Positions 8,659 through 18,005 of a stretch of 64,000 nt of DNA are shown piece by piece. Origin of the DNA: Bradyrhizobium septentrionale. GTDB lineage: Bacteria > Pseudomonadota > Alphaproteobacteria > Rhizobiales > Xanthobacteraceae. The notes under the pieces were generated by a model. That model ran no database searches. It was not told the origin of the DNA and worked only from the letters and a program-made list of their open reading frames with translations. The stretch is taken from the NCBI RefSeq assembly GCF_011516645.4, contig NZ_CP088285.1, positions 3,118,501 to 3,182,500 on the forward strand, read 5' to 3'. The stretch's first letter is position 1, and the number at the start of each line of letters is the position of its first letter. The translations under genes and the position numbers were made by a program.

Positions 8659-8666
8659 CATTGTTC
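8659..8666. repeat. IS66 target-site duplication, right copy
   Basis: CATTGTTC, identical to 6049-6056, abutting the right inverted end of the element. Confidence 0.9.
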
Positions 8667-8701
8667 TCGCGCTATGAAACTTCCACGACAAAAGTTGAGA
8701 C

Positions 8702-8730
8702 AAAAACAAAAAGCCCGGCGCGAGCCGGGC
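8702..8730 (-). terminator. Rho-independent terminator of rpsT
   Basis: On the minus strand a GCCCGGC...GCCGGGC hairpin (8713-8730) is followed by TTTTTGTTTTTG (8702-8712). It lies 64 nt after the rpsT stop codon, in the 127 nt left between rpsT and the IS66 end. Confidence 0.85.
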
Positions 8731-8793
8731 TTCGTGACAAATGTGTTCTTCAGTCAGCTGCGCGTCAGCTCACTGGTCGTCTCACTCGTCAGC

Positions 8794-9060
8794 TCACTTG
8801 GCGAGCTTGGCGATGCTCTGCGTGAGACGCGACACCTTACGGCTCGCGAGGTTCTTGTGAATGATGTTGCGCTGCGCTGCCTTCATCAGTTCGGGCTCGG
8901 CCTTGCTCATCGCCTTCAGCGCCGCCTCGCGGTCGCCGCTCTTGATCGCTTCCTCGACGGTGCGCACCGCGCCACGCATCTGCGTGCGACGCGACTTGTT
9001 GACGATGGTGCGGCGGGCAATCTTGCGGGTCGCCTTCTTGGCGGAAGTGGTGTTGGCCAT
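8794..9060 (-). CDS. rpsT: 30S ribosomal protein S20
   Basis: An 88-residue small basic ribosomal protein that binds 16S rRNA in the 30S body. The N-terminus [20 protein letters not shown] and the C-terminal [10 protein letters not shown] are typical S20, and the length is right. In related genomes rpsT lies just upstream of dnaA on the same strand; here IS66 lies between them. A TTGACG-17-TATAAG promoter at 9256-9284 predicts a leader of about 190 nt, and a clean terminator follows. Confidence 0.98.
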   Translation of the reverse strand: MANTTSAKKATRKIARRTIVNKSRRTQMRGAVRTVEEAIKSGDREAALKAMSKAEPELMKAAQRNIIHKNLASRKVSRLTQSIAKLAK

Positions 9061-9418
9061 GGTTCTCTAACTATCCTTCGGCGGTGATCGCTCGTGGTCG
9101 GGCTTGCGCGCACCGGCCGGTTCAAATCTCAACTCTGATGTATTTGTCCAAGGTGTCCTCGAGGCGGCCATGCCAAGGCGCATAATGCTGCCCCCGCATG
9201 CGGCACTGTCCAAAGAACAGCGGCGGCAGGATTGCGCCCGCCGCCATCGGCCGGTCTTATAGATGGCGCAGGCTCAAGCGTCAACGCTTTCGGGGCCCAA
9301 AAAGGGCCGGAAATCGGGCCTGCGGGGGCCGGATAAGCCGCTGAAGAGGTTGAATTTCCGGGGGGCGCCCGGTAAGGCCTGACGGCGCGCCGGGCGCGAC
9401 AGGGAGTTAGGGTGACGC
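9061..9418. other. rpsT leader and divergent upstream region
   Basis: No gene is visible in these 358 nt. The left 190 nt would be the 5' leader of rpsT. The remainder holds its promoter and upstream sequence of the divergent gene at 9419. Confidence 0.6.
9256..9284 (-). promoter_or_regulatory. Probable rpsT promoter
   Basis: On the minus strand TTGACG (9279-9284), 17-nt spacer, TATAAG (9256-9261), a near-consensus sigma-70-type site. Predicted start is near 9249. Confidence 0.65.
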
Positions 9419-9736
9419 ATGATCCGCGGTTTTTTCCGTCTGATCGGCCTATTGCTGCTGGCTGGCAGCTTCATCTTCATGGTCTATGACGGGGCGCGCT
9501 ACGTCGCCGACCAGAGCCTGCGGTTCACCCAGTTCGGCCAGTTCTGGAACGATATCCATCAGTCGAGCCAGCAGGCGTTTCATGCCTGGGTGGATCGCTT
9601 CGGACCCTGGATCTGGAACGACGTGATCCGCCTGCTTCTGGAGCAGCCGGTGTTCGCGGTGCTCGGCATTGCCGGCATCCTGCTGATGATCCTGTTCCGG
9701 CCGCGCAAGCCCTTGATCGGCTACGCGCGGGACTGA
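9419..9736 (+). CDS. Small two-helix membrane protein, function unknown
   Basis: A 105-residue protein with a hydrophobic segment at about 5-24 (LIGLLLLAGSFIFMVYDGA) and a second near 78-94 (VFAVLGIAGILLMILF), joined by an aromatic-rich loop (FTQFGQFWNDIHQ). The C-terminus is basic (RPRKPLIGYARD), suggesting a cytoplasmic tail. It starts at ATG 9419 just after GGGAGTTAGGG. I recognise it only as a conserved hypothetical of bradyrhizobia. It precedes msrA by 130 nt on the same strand. Confidence 0.75.
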   Translation: MIRGFFRLIGLLLLAGSFIFMVYDGARYVADQSLRFTQFGQFWNDIHQSSQQAFHAWVDRFGPWIWNDVIRLLLEQPVFAVLGIAGILLMILFRPRKPLIGYARD

Positions 9737-9866
9737 CCTGGCTGCAGCCCCTCTTGGCCGCAGCCCTCAGTAACGGGGCTGCCATCATCTGCGTAAGGAC
9801 ATATATAGGTGACAGCCGGCCCGCAGGCCGTTGCCGCGTCGGCCGATGTCCCGCCCGGAGGTATCC

Positions 9867-10526
9867 ATGTTGTTCATGCGCAAGACCACCGCGTTGCCGA
9901 GCGCCACCGAGGCGCTACCGGGCCGCGCGACGCCGATCCCGACCGCGACCACCCATTTCGTCAATGGCAGCAAGTTGACGCCGCCCTACCCGCAAGGCCT
10001 CGAACAGGCGGTGTTCGGGCTCGGCTGCTTCTGGGGCGCGGAGCGCAAGTTCTGGGAACTCGGCGACGGCATCTACACCACCGCCGTCGGCTATGCCGGC
10101 GGTCACACGCCGAACCCGACCTATGAGGAGGTGTGCTCGGGGCGCACCGGCCACACCGAAGGGGTGCTGGTGGTGTTCGACCCGAACAAGATTTCCTACG
10201 CGAAGCTGTTGAAGACGTTCTGGGAGAACCACAACCCGACGCAGGGCATGCGCCAGGGCAACGACATCGGCACACAGTATCGCTCCGCGATCTACACGTT
10301 CAGCGACGCGCAGCGCAAAGCGGCTGACGAGTCGCAGGCTATGTATCAGAAGGCGCTTGCCGCCAAGGGCCTCGGCGCGATCACCACCGAAATCGCGCCG
10401 GCCGGCGAATTCTACTTCGCCGAGGACTATCACCAGCAGTATCTCGCCAAGAATCCGGCGGGCTATTGCGGGCTCGGCGGCACCGGCGTGTCCTGCCCGA
10501 TCGGCGTCGGCGTCAGCGCCGCCTGA
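9867..10526 (+). CDS. msrA: Peptide methionine-S-sulfoxide reductase MsrA
   Basis: Reduces the S epimer of methionine sulfoxide in proteins. The catalytic motif [10 protein letters not shown] is present (Cys in GLGCFWG near residue 53), with AVGYAGG, GHTEGV and the C-terminal [12 protein letters not shown] block. Two further Cys near the C-terminus (GYCGLGG, VSCPIG) are placed to act as resolving residues. The start at 9867 has GGAGG six bases upstream; the frame is open further upstream to 9831 but without such a site. At 219 residues it is a normal long form. Confidence 0.96.
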   Translation: MLFMRKTTALPSATEALPGRATPIPTATTHFVNGSKLTPPYPQGLEQAVFGLGCFWGAERKFWELGDGIYTTAVGYAGGHTPNPTYEEVCSGRTGHTEGVLVVFDPNKISYAKLLKTFWENHNPTQGMRQGNDIGTQYRSAIYTFSDAQRKAADESQAMYQKALAAKGLGAITTEIAPAGEFYFAEDYHQQYLAKNPAGYCGLGGTGVSCPIGVGVSAA

Positions 10527-10654
10527 ACGCGGTCCTGATGCTGCAAATCGATGGGAGGCCGGGTTTTCCGGCTTCCCGTTCGATCCTCGAAAACCCTTTA
10601 TTAACCATAAGTGGTGCAAGACTAGGCTTGTCTCGCCGTTGAGGGATAAGTCCG

Positions 10655-11404
10655 GTGCCGGTTGCACGCGCGTTACGATTGCCGATCACTGCCGTTATGG
10701 CTGCGCTCGCGTTGTCCGGCTGCATGAGCACGTCCGGACCGGTTGCGGTCGGCCCGCAAGGTGTCGATGCCGTCAGCTACGGCCCGGCCCACGCACCCGC
10801 TCCGGTTGCCGATGCTGGCGGCGGCGGGGCGATCAGCGCATTGCGCTCGGCCTTCGCCAGCGCTCCCCCCGCTTATGGATATGCCGCGCCGGTCGCCGCC
10901 CCGATCGTCTTGGCCGCCGCACCGGGTGAGCCCGCCGGTTACGACAATGGCTATCATCTCGGCCCGGGCGACAAGCTCCGCGTCGTGGTCTATGGCCAGG
11001 AAGGCCTGACCAACTCCTATGCGATCGGCGCCGCGGGCGCGATTACCATGCCGCTGATCGGCTCGGTGCCGGCGCGCGGCCGCACGCCCGCCGGTCTCGC
11101 CGGTGAGATCTCGGCGCGGTTGCGCAACGGCTTCATCCGCGAGCCGTCGGTGGCGGTCGAGATCGAGTCCTATCGGCCGTTCTTCATCCTCGGCGAAGTC
11201 GCAGCGCCCGGCCAGTATCCCTATGTGCCGAACATGACCGTCGAAAGCGCGGTCGCGATTGCCGGCGGCTTCTCGCCGCGCGCCCGCCGCGACAGCGTGA
11301 CGCTGACGCATACGGATGCGTCCGGCTCCGGCCGCTTCGTGGTGCCGCTGGGCACGCCGATGGGTCCGGGCGACACGGTGTTCGTCGGCGAACGCTGGTT
11401 CTGA
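10655..11404 (+). CDS. Wza/KpsD-type polysaccharide export lipoprotein
   Basis: Outer-membrane polysaccharide export family protein, 249 residues, starting at GTG 10655. A lipoprotein signal peptide ends in the lipobox LSGC (Cys near 22). A low-complexity Ala/Pro/Gly linker runs to about 95, then the Poly_export domain (YHLGPGDKLRVVVYGQEGL near 104-122) and a SLBB-like segment (RPFFILGEVAAPGQYPY). No capsule or exopolysaccharide genes adjoin it, so this is a stand-alone paralogue whose polymer cannot be named. Confidence 0.88.
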   Translation: MPVARALRLPITAVMAALALSGCMSTSGPVAVGPQGVDAVSYGPAHAPAPVADAGGGGAISALRSAFASAPPAYGYAAPVAAPIVLAAAPGEPAGYDNGYHLGPGDKLRVVVYGQEGLTNSYAIGAAGAITMPLIGSVPARGRTPAGLAGEISARLRNGFIREPSVAVEIESYRPFFILGEVAAPGQYPYVPNMTVESAVAIAGGFSPRARRDSVTLTHTDASGSGRFVVPLGTPMGPGDTVFVGERWF

Positions 11405-11413
11405 CCACCGCTC

Positions 11414-11532
11414 GTCATGCGCGGGCTTGACCCGCGCATCCATCCGGCAAGACTCTTTCGAAGACGATGGATTGCCGGTCATAGGCGAGCGGAAGCGACG
11501 CCGTCCTTCGGACGGCTATGCCCGGCAATGAC
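11414..11532. repeat. REP-like inverted pair without a gene
   Basis: The left part (11414-11444) is a close relative of the 31-nt ends of the GIY-YIG module at 1658-2021 (GCGCGGG, CTTGA, CCCGCGC hairpin followed by ATCCATC). The right part returns as GATGGATTGCCGG and ends in CCCGGCAATGAC. Between them is only about 60 nt of palindromic sequence including CCGTCCTTCGGACGG, so it is MITE-like. Confidence 0.7.
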
Positions 11533-11534
11533 GA

Positions 11535-12206
11535 TCAGCGTAAATGCTTCGCGAAAAATTCCATGCTGCGCGGCCAGGCGATGTCGGCGCTCGCCTTGTC
11601 GTAGCTCGCGCGTTCGTCGCAATGGAAGCCGTGCTGGGCGCCGGGATAGATGAAGATTTCGACCTCGGGGCGCTTCGACTTGATGGTCTCGACGTCGCTC
11701 AAGGGAATGCCGGCGTCCTTCTCGCCGAAATGCAGCTGCGTCGGCACGGTCGGCTTGTCGTCGGCGAAGCGCACGACGGCGCCGCCGTAATAGCCGATCG
11801 CGGCCGAGAGGCCGGTCAGCTTGGTGGCGGCGGCATAGGCGATGCTGCCGCCGAGGCAGAAGCCGATGATGCCGACCGGCCCGGCCGGTTTCACCGCATC
11901 GATCGCCGCCTGGCTGTCGCGCAGCATCGCGGCAAAGTCCGGGTTGGCGACGAATTTGCGCGCTTCGGCGACCTCATCGGGGGAGTAGCCGCTCTGGAAG
12001 TTCGGCGTGATGCGGTCGAAGATCGATGGCGCAACCGCGACATAGCCTTCCTTCGCCAGCCGGTCGCAGACCAAGCGGATGTGGTGATTGACGCCAAAAA
12101 TCTCCTGGATCACGACGATCGCGCCCTTCGGCGCGCCGGCCGGATCGGCGCGATAGGCGCCGAGTTCAAATCCGTCTGACGCTTTCAGTTTGATGTCTTG
12201 TCCCAT
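11535..12206 (-). CDS. Dienelactone hydrolase family protein
   Basis: Alpha/beta hydrolase of 223 residues. The dienelactone hydrolase triad is visible: Cys in GFCLGG near 118, Asp in GEKDAG near 167 and His in AQHGFHCD near 199; EIFG near 40 is the family's conserved Glu segment. Typical members hydrolyse dienelactone in chlorocatechol breakdown, but many paralogues have other ester substrates and no ortho-cleavage genes lie nearby. Cytoplasmic; no signal peptide. Confidence 0.92.
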   Translation of the reverse strand: MGQDIKLKASDGFELGAYRADPAGAPKGAIVVIQEIFGVNHHIRLVCDRLAKEGYVAVAPSIFDRITPNFQSGYSPDEVAEARKFVANPDFAAMLRDSQAAIDAVKPAGPVGIIGFCLGGSIAYAAATKLTGLSAAIGYYGGAVVRFADDKPTVPTQLHFGEKDAGIPLSDVETIKSKRPEVEIFIYPGAQHGFHCDERASYDKASADIAWPRSMEFFAKHLR

Positions 12207-12263
12207 GGTCCATCCTTGTCATGTTGGGGGTTGCATGAAGGTCTTGGTGACGCGTTCGAAGCT

Positions 12264-12605
12264 CTAGCGCCACATCCAGTTCTCGCCCCAGTCGCCCTTC
12301 CAGCCGGCCAGCCGGCCCTTGCGGAATTGCAGGTAGAGACGGTCGTGGTGCGGAAACAGTCCGCTGCCGCCGATATCGCGGAAGGTCAGGAAAATCTCGT
12401 TGCCGGGCCGTCCGCGGACATAGGTGAAGGGGGTGCCGAGCGCGCGTTGCGCGTCGGCTATGCCCATGCCGAACACCAGCGGTGTGGTGTTCGACAGCGT
12501 CGCGGTGAAGGTCGGCGTGGCCGGGCCGCCGAACGGCGGCAGCTTTTCGGCGCTCGCGTCGGTTGCGGCCGCCACGATCAGCAGGGCGATGGCGATCGAT
12601 TTCAT
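12264..12605 (-). CDS. Secreted small protein of unknown function
   Basis: A 113-residue protein with a clear signal peptide (MKSIAIALLIVAAATDASAE, cleavage probably after ASA). The mature part is rich in aromatic residues (LYLQFRKGRLAGWKGDWGEN near the C-terminus) and carries no motif I recognise. It lies between two hydrolase genes on the same strand, 22 nt from the upstream one, so they may be co-transcribed. Confidence 0.7.
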   Translation of the reverse strand: MKSIAIALLIVAAATDASAEKLPPFGGPATPTFTATLSNTTPLVFGMGIADAQRALGTPFTYVRGRPGNEIFLTFRDIGGSGLFPHHDRLYLQFRKGRLAGWKGDWGENWMWR

Positions 12606-12626
12606 GGCTTGTCCTTCACGGGTTCT

Positions 12627-13412
12627 TCACTTGGCCTTTCCCGGCGAGCCGGCCTCAAGGCCATCCAGGAACGGCAACACCGCGGCGATGAAGGCCCGCG
12701 GCTGGTCGATGTTGACGGCGTGGCCGGCATTCGGAATCACCGCCTTCTGCGCGCCCGGGATTTTCGCCGCCATGTAGTCGGAGGCGGCCAGGAACGGCGT
12801 GTCGTCGGCGCCGACCACGACCAGCGAAGGCACCTTGATCACGGGCAATGATTCGATCACCCGCGCGTCGCGCTGCGCCAGCATGCCGCGCGCGGCGAGC
12901 GCGAGGCCTTTGGCGTTGCGATGGGTGACCGAGGCGCGCTCGGCGCTCAGCGATTTCAGCACCTCGAGCCCTTCGCGATCGAAGCGGTCGCCGGTGTCGC
13001 GGGCGCGCTGGTTCCAGACCTCGCGGGCGTCGTCCTTCTTGAAGCCAGGGCCGGTGTCGATGATCAATAGCGCGCGCACCCGCTCCGGATGGGCGCGATG
13101 AAAGGCCAGCGACATGTAGCCGCCGAGCGACAGGCCGCCGACGATCGCCCTGTCGGCGCCGGCGGCGTGGAGCAGGGCTGCGATGTCGCCGACTGTCGCC
13201 GCCTCGCTGTAGGCATCCGGATTGTCGGGATAGTCTGATAGCCCGTGCCCGCGCATGTCCCACAGGATGAGCTTGTGCCGCTTCGACAGCGCCTCGATCT
13301 GGCCCTGCCACATCGCCGAGGTCGACGAATAGCCGTGGGTGAGGATCAAGGGCGGGCCGCTGCCGTGGATCTCGTAATAGATATCGACACCGCTGCGGTT
13401 GAGCTTGGCCAT
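12627..13412 (-). CDS. Alpha/beta hydrolase (3-oxoadipate enol-lactonase-like)
   Basis: A 261-residue alpha/beta-fold hydrolase. The oxyanion block LILTHGYSSTSAMWQGQ lies near 20-36, the nucleophile elbow is GGLSLGGYMS near 97 (Ser in GLSLG), and the catalytic His is in NAGHAVNIDQP near 238. The sequence style is that of PcaD-like or haloperoxidase-like hydrolases; substrate unknown. The ATG at 13410-13412 with AAGGAG upstream is preferred to an open extension to 13475. Confidence 0.88.
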   Translation of the reverse strand: MAKLNRSGVDIYYEIHGSGPPLILTHGYSSTSAMWQGQIEALSKRHKLILWDMRGHGLSDYPDNPDAYSEAATVGDIAALLHAAGADRAIVGGLSLGGYMSLAFHRAHPERVRALLIIDTGPGFKKDDAREVWNQRARDTGDRFDREGLEVLKSLSAERASVTHRNAKGLALAARGMLAQRDARVIESLPVIKVPSLVVVGADDTPFLAASDYMAAKIPGAQKAVIPNAGHAVNIDQPRAFIAAVLPFLDGLEAGSPGKAK

Positions 13413-13699
13413 TGACGGGCTCCTTCTGTTGTCGATCTCAGGTCCGGCAGCGCTACCGACCTTGGTAGGAGGCATCGATACGGCATCAATACTGGCATTT
13501 CAAAAGCTTCATGCCGTTGCCGCATCGCACAAAGCGCAGTTTTCGATATTTATTCTTTTCGATCAATTCCAAATTGGATTGCCTCCAGCCGGGAACCGGA
13601 TCATTGTTTCGGCAACTGTCGCTTACCCGGTGGGCGCCAGGCGTGACCCAACAGTGAGTAGCCGCCGTAAGCGGCTTCCGACACCGGAAGGGGAGAGAG

Positions 13700-14191
13700 A
13701 TGCCAAATCTCAATATCAACGGACGGAATATGTCCGTCGAAGCGGCCAATGACACGCCGCTGCTTTGGGTCATCCGCGAGCAATTGCAGATGACGGGCAC
13801 CAAATTCGGTTGCGGCGCCGGTCTCTGTGGCGCCTGCACGGTTCACGTCAACGGCGAAGCGGTGCGGTCCTGCCAGACCTCCGTCGCCGACGCCGTCGGC
13901 AAGAAGATCACCACCATCGAAGGACTCTCCGCCAAGGGCGATCATCCCTTGCAGAAGGCCTGGGTCGCCGAGCAGGTGCCGCAATGCGGCTACTGCCAGT
14001 CCGGGCAGATCATGCAGGCGGCGGCGCTGCTGTCGAAGAACACCAATCCGACGAAAGAGGAAGTGGTCGCGCATATGGACGGCAATCTCTGCCGTTGCAT
14101 GACCTATTCACGAATCCAGAAGGCGATCATGCGTGCTGCGTCCGACATGCGCACCGCATCGGCCACCGGATCCGAGCGGAGGGCCACATGA
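13700..14191 (+). CDS. Isoquinoline 1-oxidoreductase-type 2Fe-2S subunit (alpha)
   Basis: Small iron-sulfur subunit of a molybdenum hydroxylase, 163 residues. The plant-type 2Fe-2S cluster motif [15 protein letters not shown] lies near 38-52, and the second cluster has [10 protein letters not shown] near 99 and CRCMTY near 134. It passes electrons between the molybdopterin subunit and an external acceptor. Its stop overlaps the start of the large subunit by 4 nt. The native substrate is unknown; IorAB-like enzymes act on N-heterocycles or aldehydes. Confidence 0.94.
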   Translation: MPNLNINGRNMSVEAANDTPLLWVIREQLQMTGTKFGCGAGLCGACTVHVNGEAVRSCQTSVADAVGKKITTIEGLSAKGDHPLQKAWVAEQVPQCGYCQSGQIMQAAALLSKNTNPTKEEVVAHMDGNLCRCMTYSRIQKAIMRAASDMRTASATGSERRAT

Positions 14192-16479
14192 ACAAGCACG
14201 TGAAAAGCCTCGCTCCCGAGACGACCGATCTCAGCCGCCGCTCCTTCCTGGTCGGCACCGCTGCAACCGGCCTCGTGCTCGGCTACGCCGCCGTGCCCAG
14301 CATCGACCAGGCGCTCGCGGCGCCCGCACCCGCCAATTTCGAGCCGAGCGTCTGGTACTCGATCGCGCCGGACGGTCTCGTCACCGTGACCTGCGGCAAG
14401 GCCGATATGGGCCAGCACGTCGCCTCGACCATGGCGCAGATCGTGGCCGAAGAGCTCGGCGCGAACTGGAAGGACATGCGGGTCCAGCTCGCCTCCAACG
14501 ATCCGAAGTTCAACGATCCCGTGCTGGGCGCGCAGATCACCGGCGGCAGCTGGTCGACGATGATGAACTTCGACGCCATGAGCCGCGCCGGCGCTGCCGG
14601 CCGGATCGCATTGACCGAGGCGGCGGCGGCCGCGATGGGCGTGCCGGCCGGTGAGTTGGTGGTGCGCGCGTCCACGATCAGTCATCCGAAGTCGAAGAAA
14701 TCGATGTCGTTTGCCGACGTGGTGAAGAGCGGCAAGGCGACCAAGACCTTCACGGCGGATGACCTGAAGGCGCTCAAGCTGAAGACGCCCGATCAGTACA
14801 CCATGATCGGCGTCTCGGTGCCGCAGATCGACATTCCGTTGAAGGTCAACGGCACGGCCAAATACGGCATCGACGTGATGGTGCCGGGCATGGTCTACGG
14901 TGCGCTGGTCACCCCACCGGTGCGTTACGGCGCCACCGTGAAGTCGGTCGACGATAGCGCGGCCAAGAAGCTGCCCGGCTTCATCAAGGCCGTCACCCTC
15001 GACGACAAGACCGCAACCACGACCGGCTGGGTCGTCGCGGTCGCCAATACCTTCGCGCAGGCGAAGAAGGCGGCCGAGGCGCTGAAGATTAGCTATGACA
15101 GCGGCCCGAACGCAAAACTGTCGAGCGAATCGCTGTTCACCGAGGCCAAGCGGCTGCAGGGACTGAGCGATTCCGGCGAGTTCTTCGTCAAGGACGGCGA
15201 TCCGAACGCGGCGTTCGGCACGGCGGCCAAGGTGCTGGAGGCGGAATACACCACCAACATCAACATCCACGCGCCGATGGAGCCGATGAACGCCACCGCG
15301 GAGTTCAAGGGCGACATCCTGCATATCTATTCCGGCAACCAGTTCGCGACGCGCTCCGGTGCGATCGCAGCCGGCGCCGCCGGGATCGATCCGAAGTTCG
15401 TGGTGATGCACCAGATGTGGCTCGGCGGCGGCTTCGGCCGGCGTCTCGACGCCGACATGATGGTGCCGGCGGTGCAGGCGGCCAAGGCTGTCGGCAAGCC
15501 GGTCAAGGTCATCTACTCGCGCGAGAACGACATGACGATGGACTTCTCGCGTCCGTTGACCTTGCAGAAGGTGAAAGCCGGCATGGACGGCGACGGCAAG
15601 ATCGTCGCGATGAGCCATGACGTGGTCTCGGCCTGGCCGACCCAGCGCTGGGGAATCCCTGATTTCCTCACGCCATCGGTCGACAAGAAGGGCCCGCTGG
15701 ACTCGTTCACCGTGAACGGGGCGGACTTCTTCTACACCGTGCCCAACCACTATGTGCGGGCGATCAAGAACGAGATGGCGCACAACGCCACCCCGTCGGG
15801 TCAGCTCCGTTCGGTGGCGCCGGGCTGGACGTTCTGGGCGGTCGAAAGCATGATCGACGAGATCGCGCATGCGACCGGCAAGGACCCGGCGCAGCTGCGC
15901 ATCTCGTTGCTCGACGGCAAGGGCAAGAACGACGGCGGCGCGCAGCGTCTCCGCAACACCTTGCTCGCCGCGATGGGCCTCGCCGGCTACGGCACCAAGC
16001 AGCTGCCCAAGGGTGAAGGCATGGGCGTGGCCTGCGTGTCGTCGCAGGAGCGCGCCACGGCGAGCTGGACCGCCTGCGTCGCCCATGTCGCGGTTGCGCC
16101 ATCGGGCGAGGTGACGGTGAAGAAGCTGACGGTGGCGACCGACGTCGGTACGCAGGTGAATCCCGATGGCATCCGGGCCCAGGTCGAGGGCGCGGCGCTG
16201 TGGGGCATGTCGCTTGCGCTGTTCGAGAAGGCGACGTTGAAGGACGGCGGCATCGAGCAGACCAACTTCGACACCTACACGCCGCTGCGGATGAGCCAGC
16301 TGCCGGAAGTCGCGGTCAACGTCATCGCCAATGGCGAGAAGGCGACCGGCGTCGGCGAGCCTGCGGTGACGGTGGTGGCGCCGGCGATCGGCAACGCCGT
16401 CTTCAACGCGGTCGGCGCCCGCGTCCGCGGCCTGCCGATCACCGCGGAGGCCGTGAAGTCTGCGATGAAGAAGGCTTGA
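14188..16479 (+). CDS. Isoquinoline 1-oxidoreductase-type molybdopterin subunit (beta)
   Basis: A 763-residue large subunit with the molybdopterin cytosine dinucleotide site (aldehyde oxidase/xanthine dehydrogenase Mo-binding family). The N-terminus has a Tat signal ([17 protein letters not shown] near residues 12-28) and ALAA as a cleavage site, so the complex is probably exported folded to the periplasm. [11 protein letters not shown] near 413 and [19 protein letters not shown] near 729 are Mo-cofactor blocks. The ATG at 14188 overlaps the alpha subunit stop. A terminator follows at 16499, so the pair forms a two-gene operon. Confidence 0.94.
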   Translation: MNKHVKSLAPETTDLSRRSFLVGTAATGLVLGYAAVPSIDQALAAPAPANFEPSVWYSIAPDGLVTVTCGKADMGQHVASTMAQIVAEELGANWKDMRVQLASNDPKFNDPVLGAQITGGSWSTMMNFDAMSRAGAAGRIALTEAAAAAMGVPAGELVVRASTISHPKSKKSMSFADVVKSGKATKTFTADDLKALKLKTPDQYTMIGVSVPQIDIPLKVNGTAKYGIDVMVPGMVYGALVTPPVRYGATVKSVDDSAAKKLPGFIKAVTLDDKTATTTGWVVAVANTFAQAKKAAEALKISYDSGPNAKLSSESLFTEAKRLQGLSDSGEFFVKDGDPNAAFGTAAKVLEAEYTTNINIHAPMEPMNATAEFKGDILHIYSGNQFATRSGAIAAGAAGIDPKFVVMHQMWLGGGFGRRLDADMMVPAVQAAKAVGKPVKVIYSRENDMTMDFSRPLTLQKVKAGMDGDGKIVAMSHDVVSAWPTQRWGIPDFLTPSVDKKGPLDSFTVNGADFFYTVPNHYVRAIKNEMAHNATPSGQLRSVAPGWTFWAVESMIDEIAHATGKDPAQLRISLLDGKGKNDGGAQRLRNTLLAAMGLAGYGTKQLPKGEGMGVACVSSQERATASWTACVAHVAVAPSGEVTVKKLTVATDVGTQVNPDGIRAQVEGAALWGMSLALFEKATLKDGGIEQTNFDTYTPLRMSQLPEVAVNVIANGEKATGVGEPAVTVVAPAIGNAVFNAVGARVRGLPITAEAVKSAMKKA

Positions 16480-16498
16480 TGGCCTGAACGAATGAAGA

Positions 16499-16532
16499 CG
16501 CCGGAGAGCGCGACAGCTCTCCGGCGTTTTTT
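16499..16532 (+). terminator. Rho-independent terminator of the iorAB-like operon
   Basis: Perfect 11-bp arms CGCCGGAGAGC and GCTCTCCGGCG around a 6-nt loop, followed by TTTTTT at 16527-16532. Confidence 0.93.
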
Positions 16533-16750
16533 CTTGCGCTTTTTTCTTGACCGGCGCCGCAAAAATTCACGATCCGCCGCTGCTGCCGCCGGCTGACTTT
16601 ATTTCCGGCCGACCTGATTTTGCTGGCGGATTTTGCGGTCGCTCAAATTGTATCCATTGCGCTTAACCGCCGTTCAGCATCCCCATTAAGTCGGAGGGAA
16701 CGCATCGTCAGGTAGCGTCCGGCGTCGGTCGTTACCGCGACGGGGATGTC

Positions 16751-17848
16751 ATGACTGCCTTGGCCAATAACCAGACTTCGAAGCGCCGTCTCCTGCTGGC
16801 GTCAGATCGAAGCGATCAAAGCAACGAACTCGCCAGCATCCTGCGCTCGGTGGGCGAGGTCGATACCATTCCGACCTCGGATATTCCCGAGCAGCCGGCC
16901 CGCGATCTCTCCGGCATCGTCGTCGACATCAACCTGCGCTCGCCCGAAGCCGTGCAACTGGTTCGCGCCAAGCTGCAGGCCGACGCCTATCGCGAGATGC
17001 CGCGGTTGTTCGTGCTGGCGGATGCGCTGCATCACGCCTCGATGCAGGCCTGGGCGCTCGGCGCCACCGACACCATCTCGCGGCCGTTCGATGCGCGCGG
17101 CATCCTGCAGCGCATCCGCGCCGCATTTCCCGACAACAGCGGCTATGACGAGTCCGATCGCGGCAAGGCGCTCAACCGCGGCGTCGAGGCGGCGCACGGC
17201 GTGATGGTCAAGATGTTCGAGCGGATGCGCGCCGGCGAGCCGCTCAAGTTCGAGGACATCGTTGCCGCCGAGAACAAGATCCTCAAGGCGATCAAGCACA
17301 ATTCGCTGCGCGAATGGCTGACCACGGTCGGCTGCCACCACCAGGAGACCTATCGCCACTGCCTGTTCGTGACCGGTTTCGCGGTGGCGTTCTCGCAGCA
17401 TCTCGGCATGCGCGAGGACGACCAGCGCCGGCTCGCCCGCGCCGCGCTGCTGCACGATGTCGGCAAGGCCTTCGTTCCGGTTGCGCTGCTCGACAAGCCA
17501 AGCGCGCTGACGGTCGAGGAAATGGCCGAGATGCGCGAGCATCCGCGCCGCGGCTATGAAGCGCTGTCGGCGCAGGGCGGTTTTCCGCCGGAAATGCTCG
17601 ACGTGATCCTGCACCATCATGAATTTCTCGACGGCACCGGCTATCCCAACGGCCTCAGCGGCAACCAGATCAGCGACATCGTCCGCGTCACCACGATCGT
17701 CGATGTCTATGCCGCCCTGGTCGAGAAGCGCGCCTACCGGCTGCAGTTCACCCACGCCAAGGCGTTCTCCATGATGGAGGAGATGGGCGGCAAGCTCGAC
17801 CAGCAATTGCTGCAGGCGTTCCGCCCGGTGGCGTTCGGGCACTATTGA
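16751..17848 (+). CDS. HD-GYP domain protein, cyclic di-GMP phosphodiesterase family
   Basis: A 365-residue protein with an N-terminal receiver-like domain (about 13-127) and a C-terminal HD-GYP domain (about 185-360). The receiver-like part lacks a clear phosphoacceptor Asp-Asp pair but ends like a REC domain (ATDTISRPFDARGIL). HD is His235-Asp236 in LLHDVGK, His289-His290 follow, and the GYP motif is DGTGYPNGLSG with Gly297-Pro299. Members degrade cyclic di-GMP to pGpG or GMP. It appears single-gene. The degenerate receiver suggests control by something other than phosphorylation. Confidence 0.92.
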   Translation: MTALANNQTSKRRLLLASDRSDQSNELASILRSVGEVDTIPTSDIPEQPARDLSGIVVDINLRSPEAVQLVRAKLQADAYREMPRLFVLADALHHASMQAWALGATDTISRPFDARGILQRIRAAFPDNSGYDESDRGKALNRGVEAAHGVMVKMFERMRAGEPLKFEDIVAAENKILKAIKHNSLREWLTTVGCHHQETYRHCLFVTGFAVAFSQHLGMREDDQRRLARAALLHDVGKAFVPVALLDKPSALTVEEMAEMREHPRRGYEALSAQGGFPPEMLDVILHHHEFLDGTGYPNGLSGNQISDIVRVTTIVDVYAALVEKRAYRLQFTHAKAFSMMEEMGGKLDQQLLQAFRPVAFGHY

Positions 17849-17865
17849 GCCGCAACGGCCTTCGC

Positions 17866-17902
17866 CGTCATTGCTTCGTCGCTTCGCTCCTCGCAATGAC
17901 GC
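17866..17902. repeat. Dispersed CGTCATTGC palindromic repeat
   Basis: CGTCATTGC ... GCAATGACG with an internal CTTCGTCGCTTCGCTCC segment. The same family recurs at 21024-21065 and 24775-24893. Confidence 0.8.
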
Positions 17903-18005
17903 GGAGGTGAAGTGTTTAGCCAATCAACGCAAGTCCTCGTCCTTACCTCCGCCTAGATTCCGGTGATCATCGGCGCGACCGATGCTTTGGCGGGTGAGGA
18001 CGATC

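Noticed and set aside
14104..16086. 660-codon open frame antisense to the large molybdoenzyme subunit
   Set aside because: Long antisense frames are expected in high-GC coding DNA; its composition is His/Arg/Gly-rich shadow sequence, while the plus-strand frame has clear family motifs.
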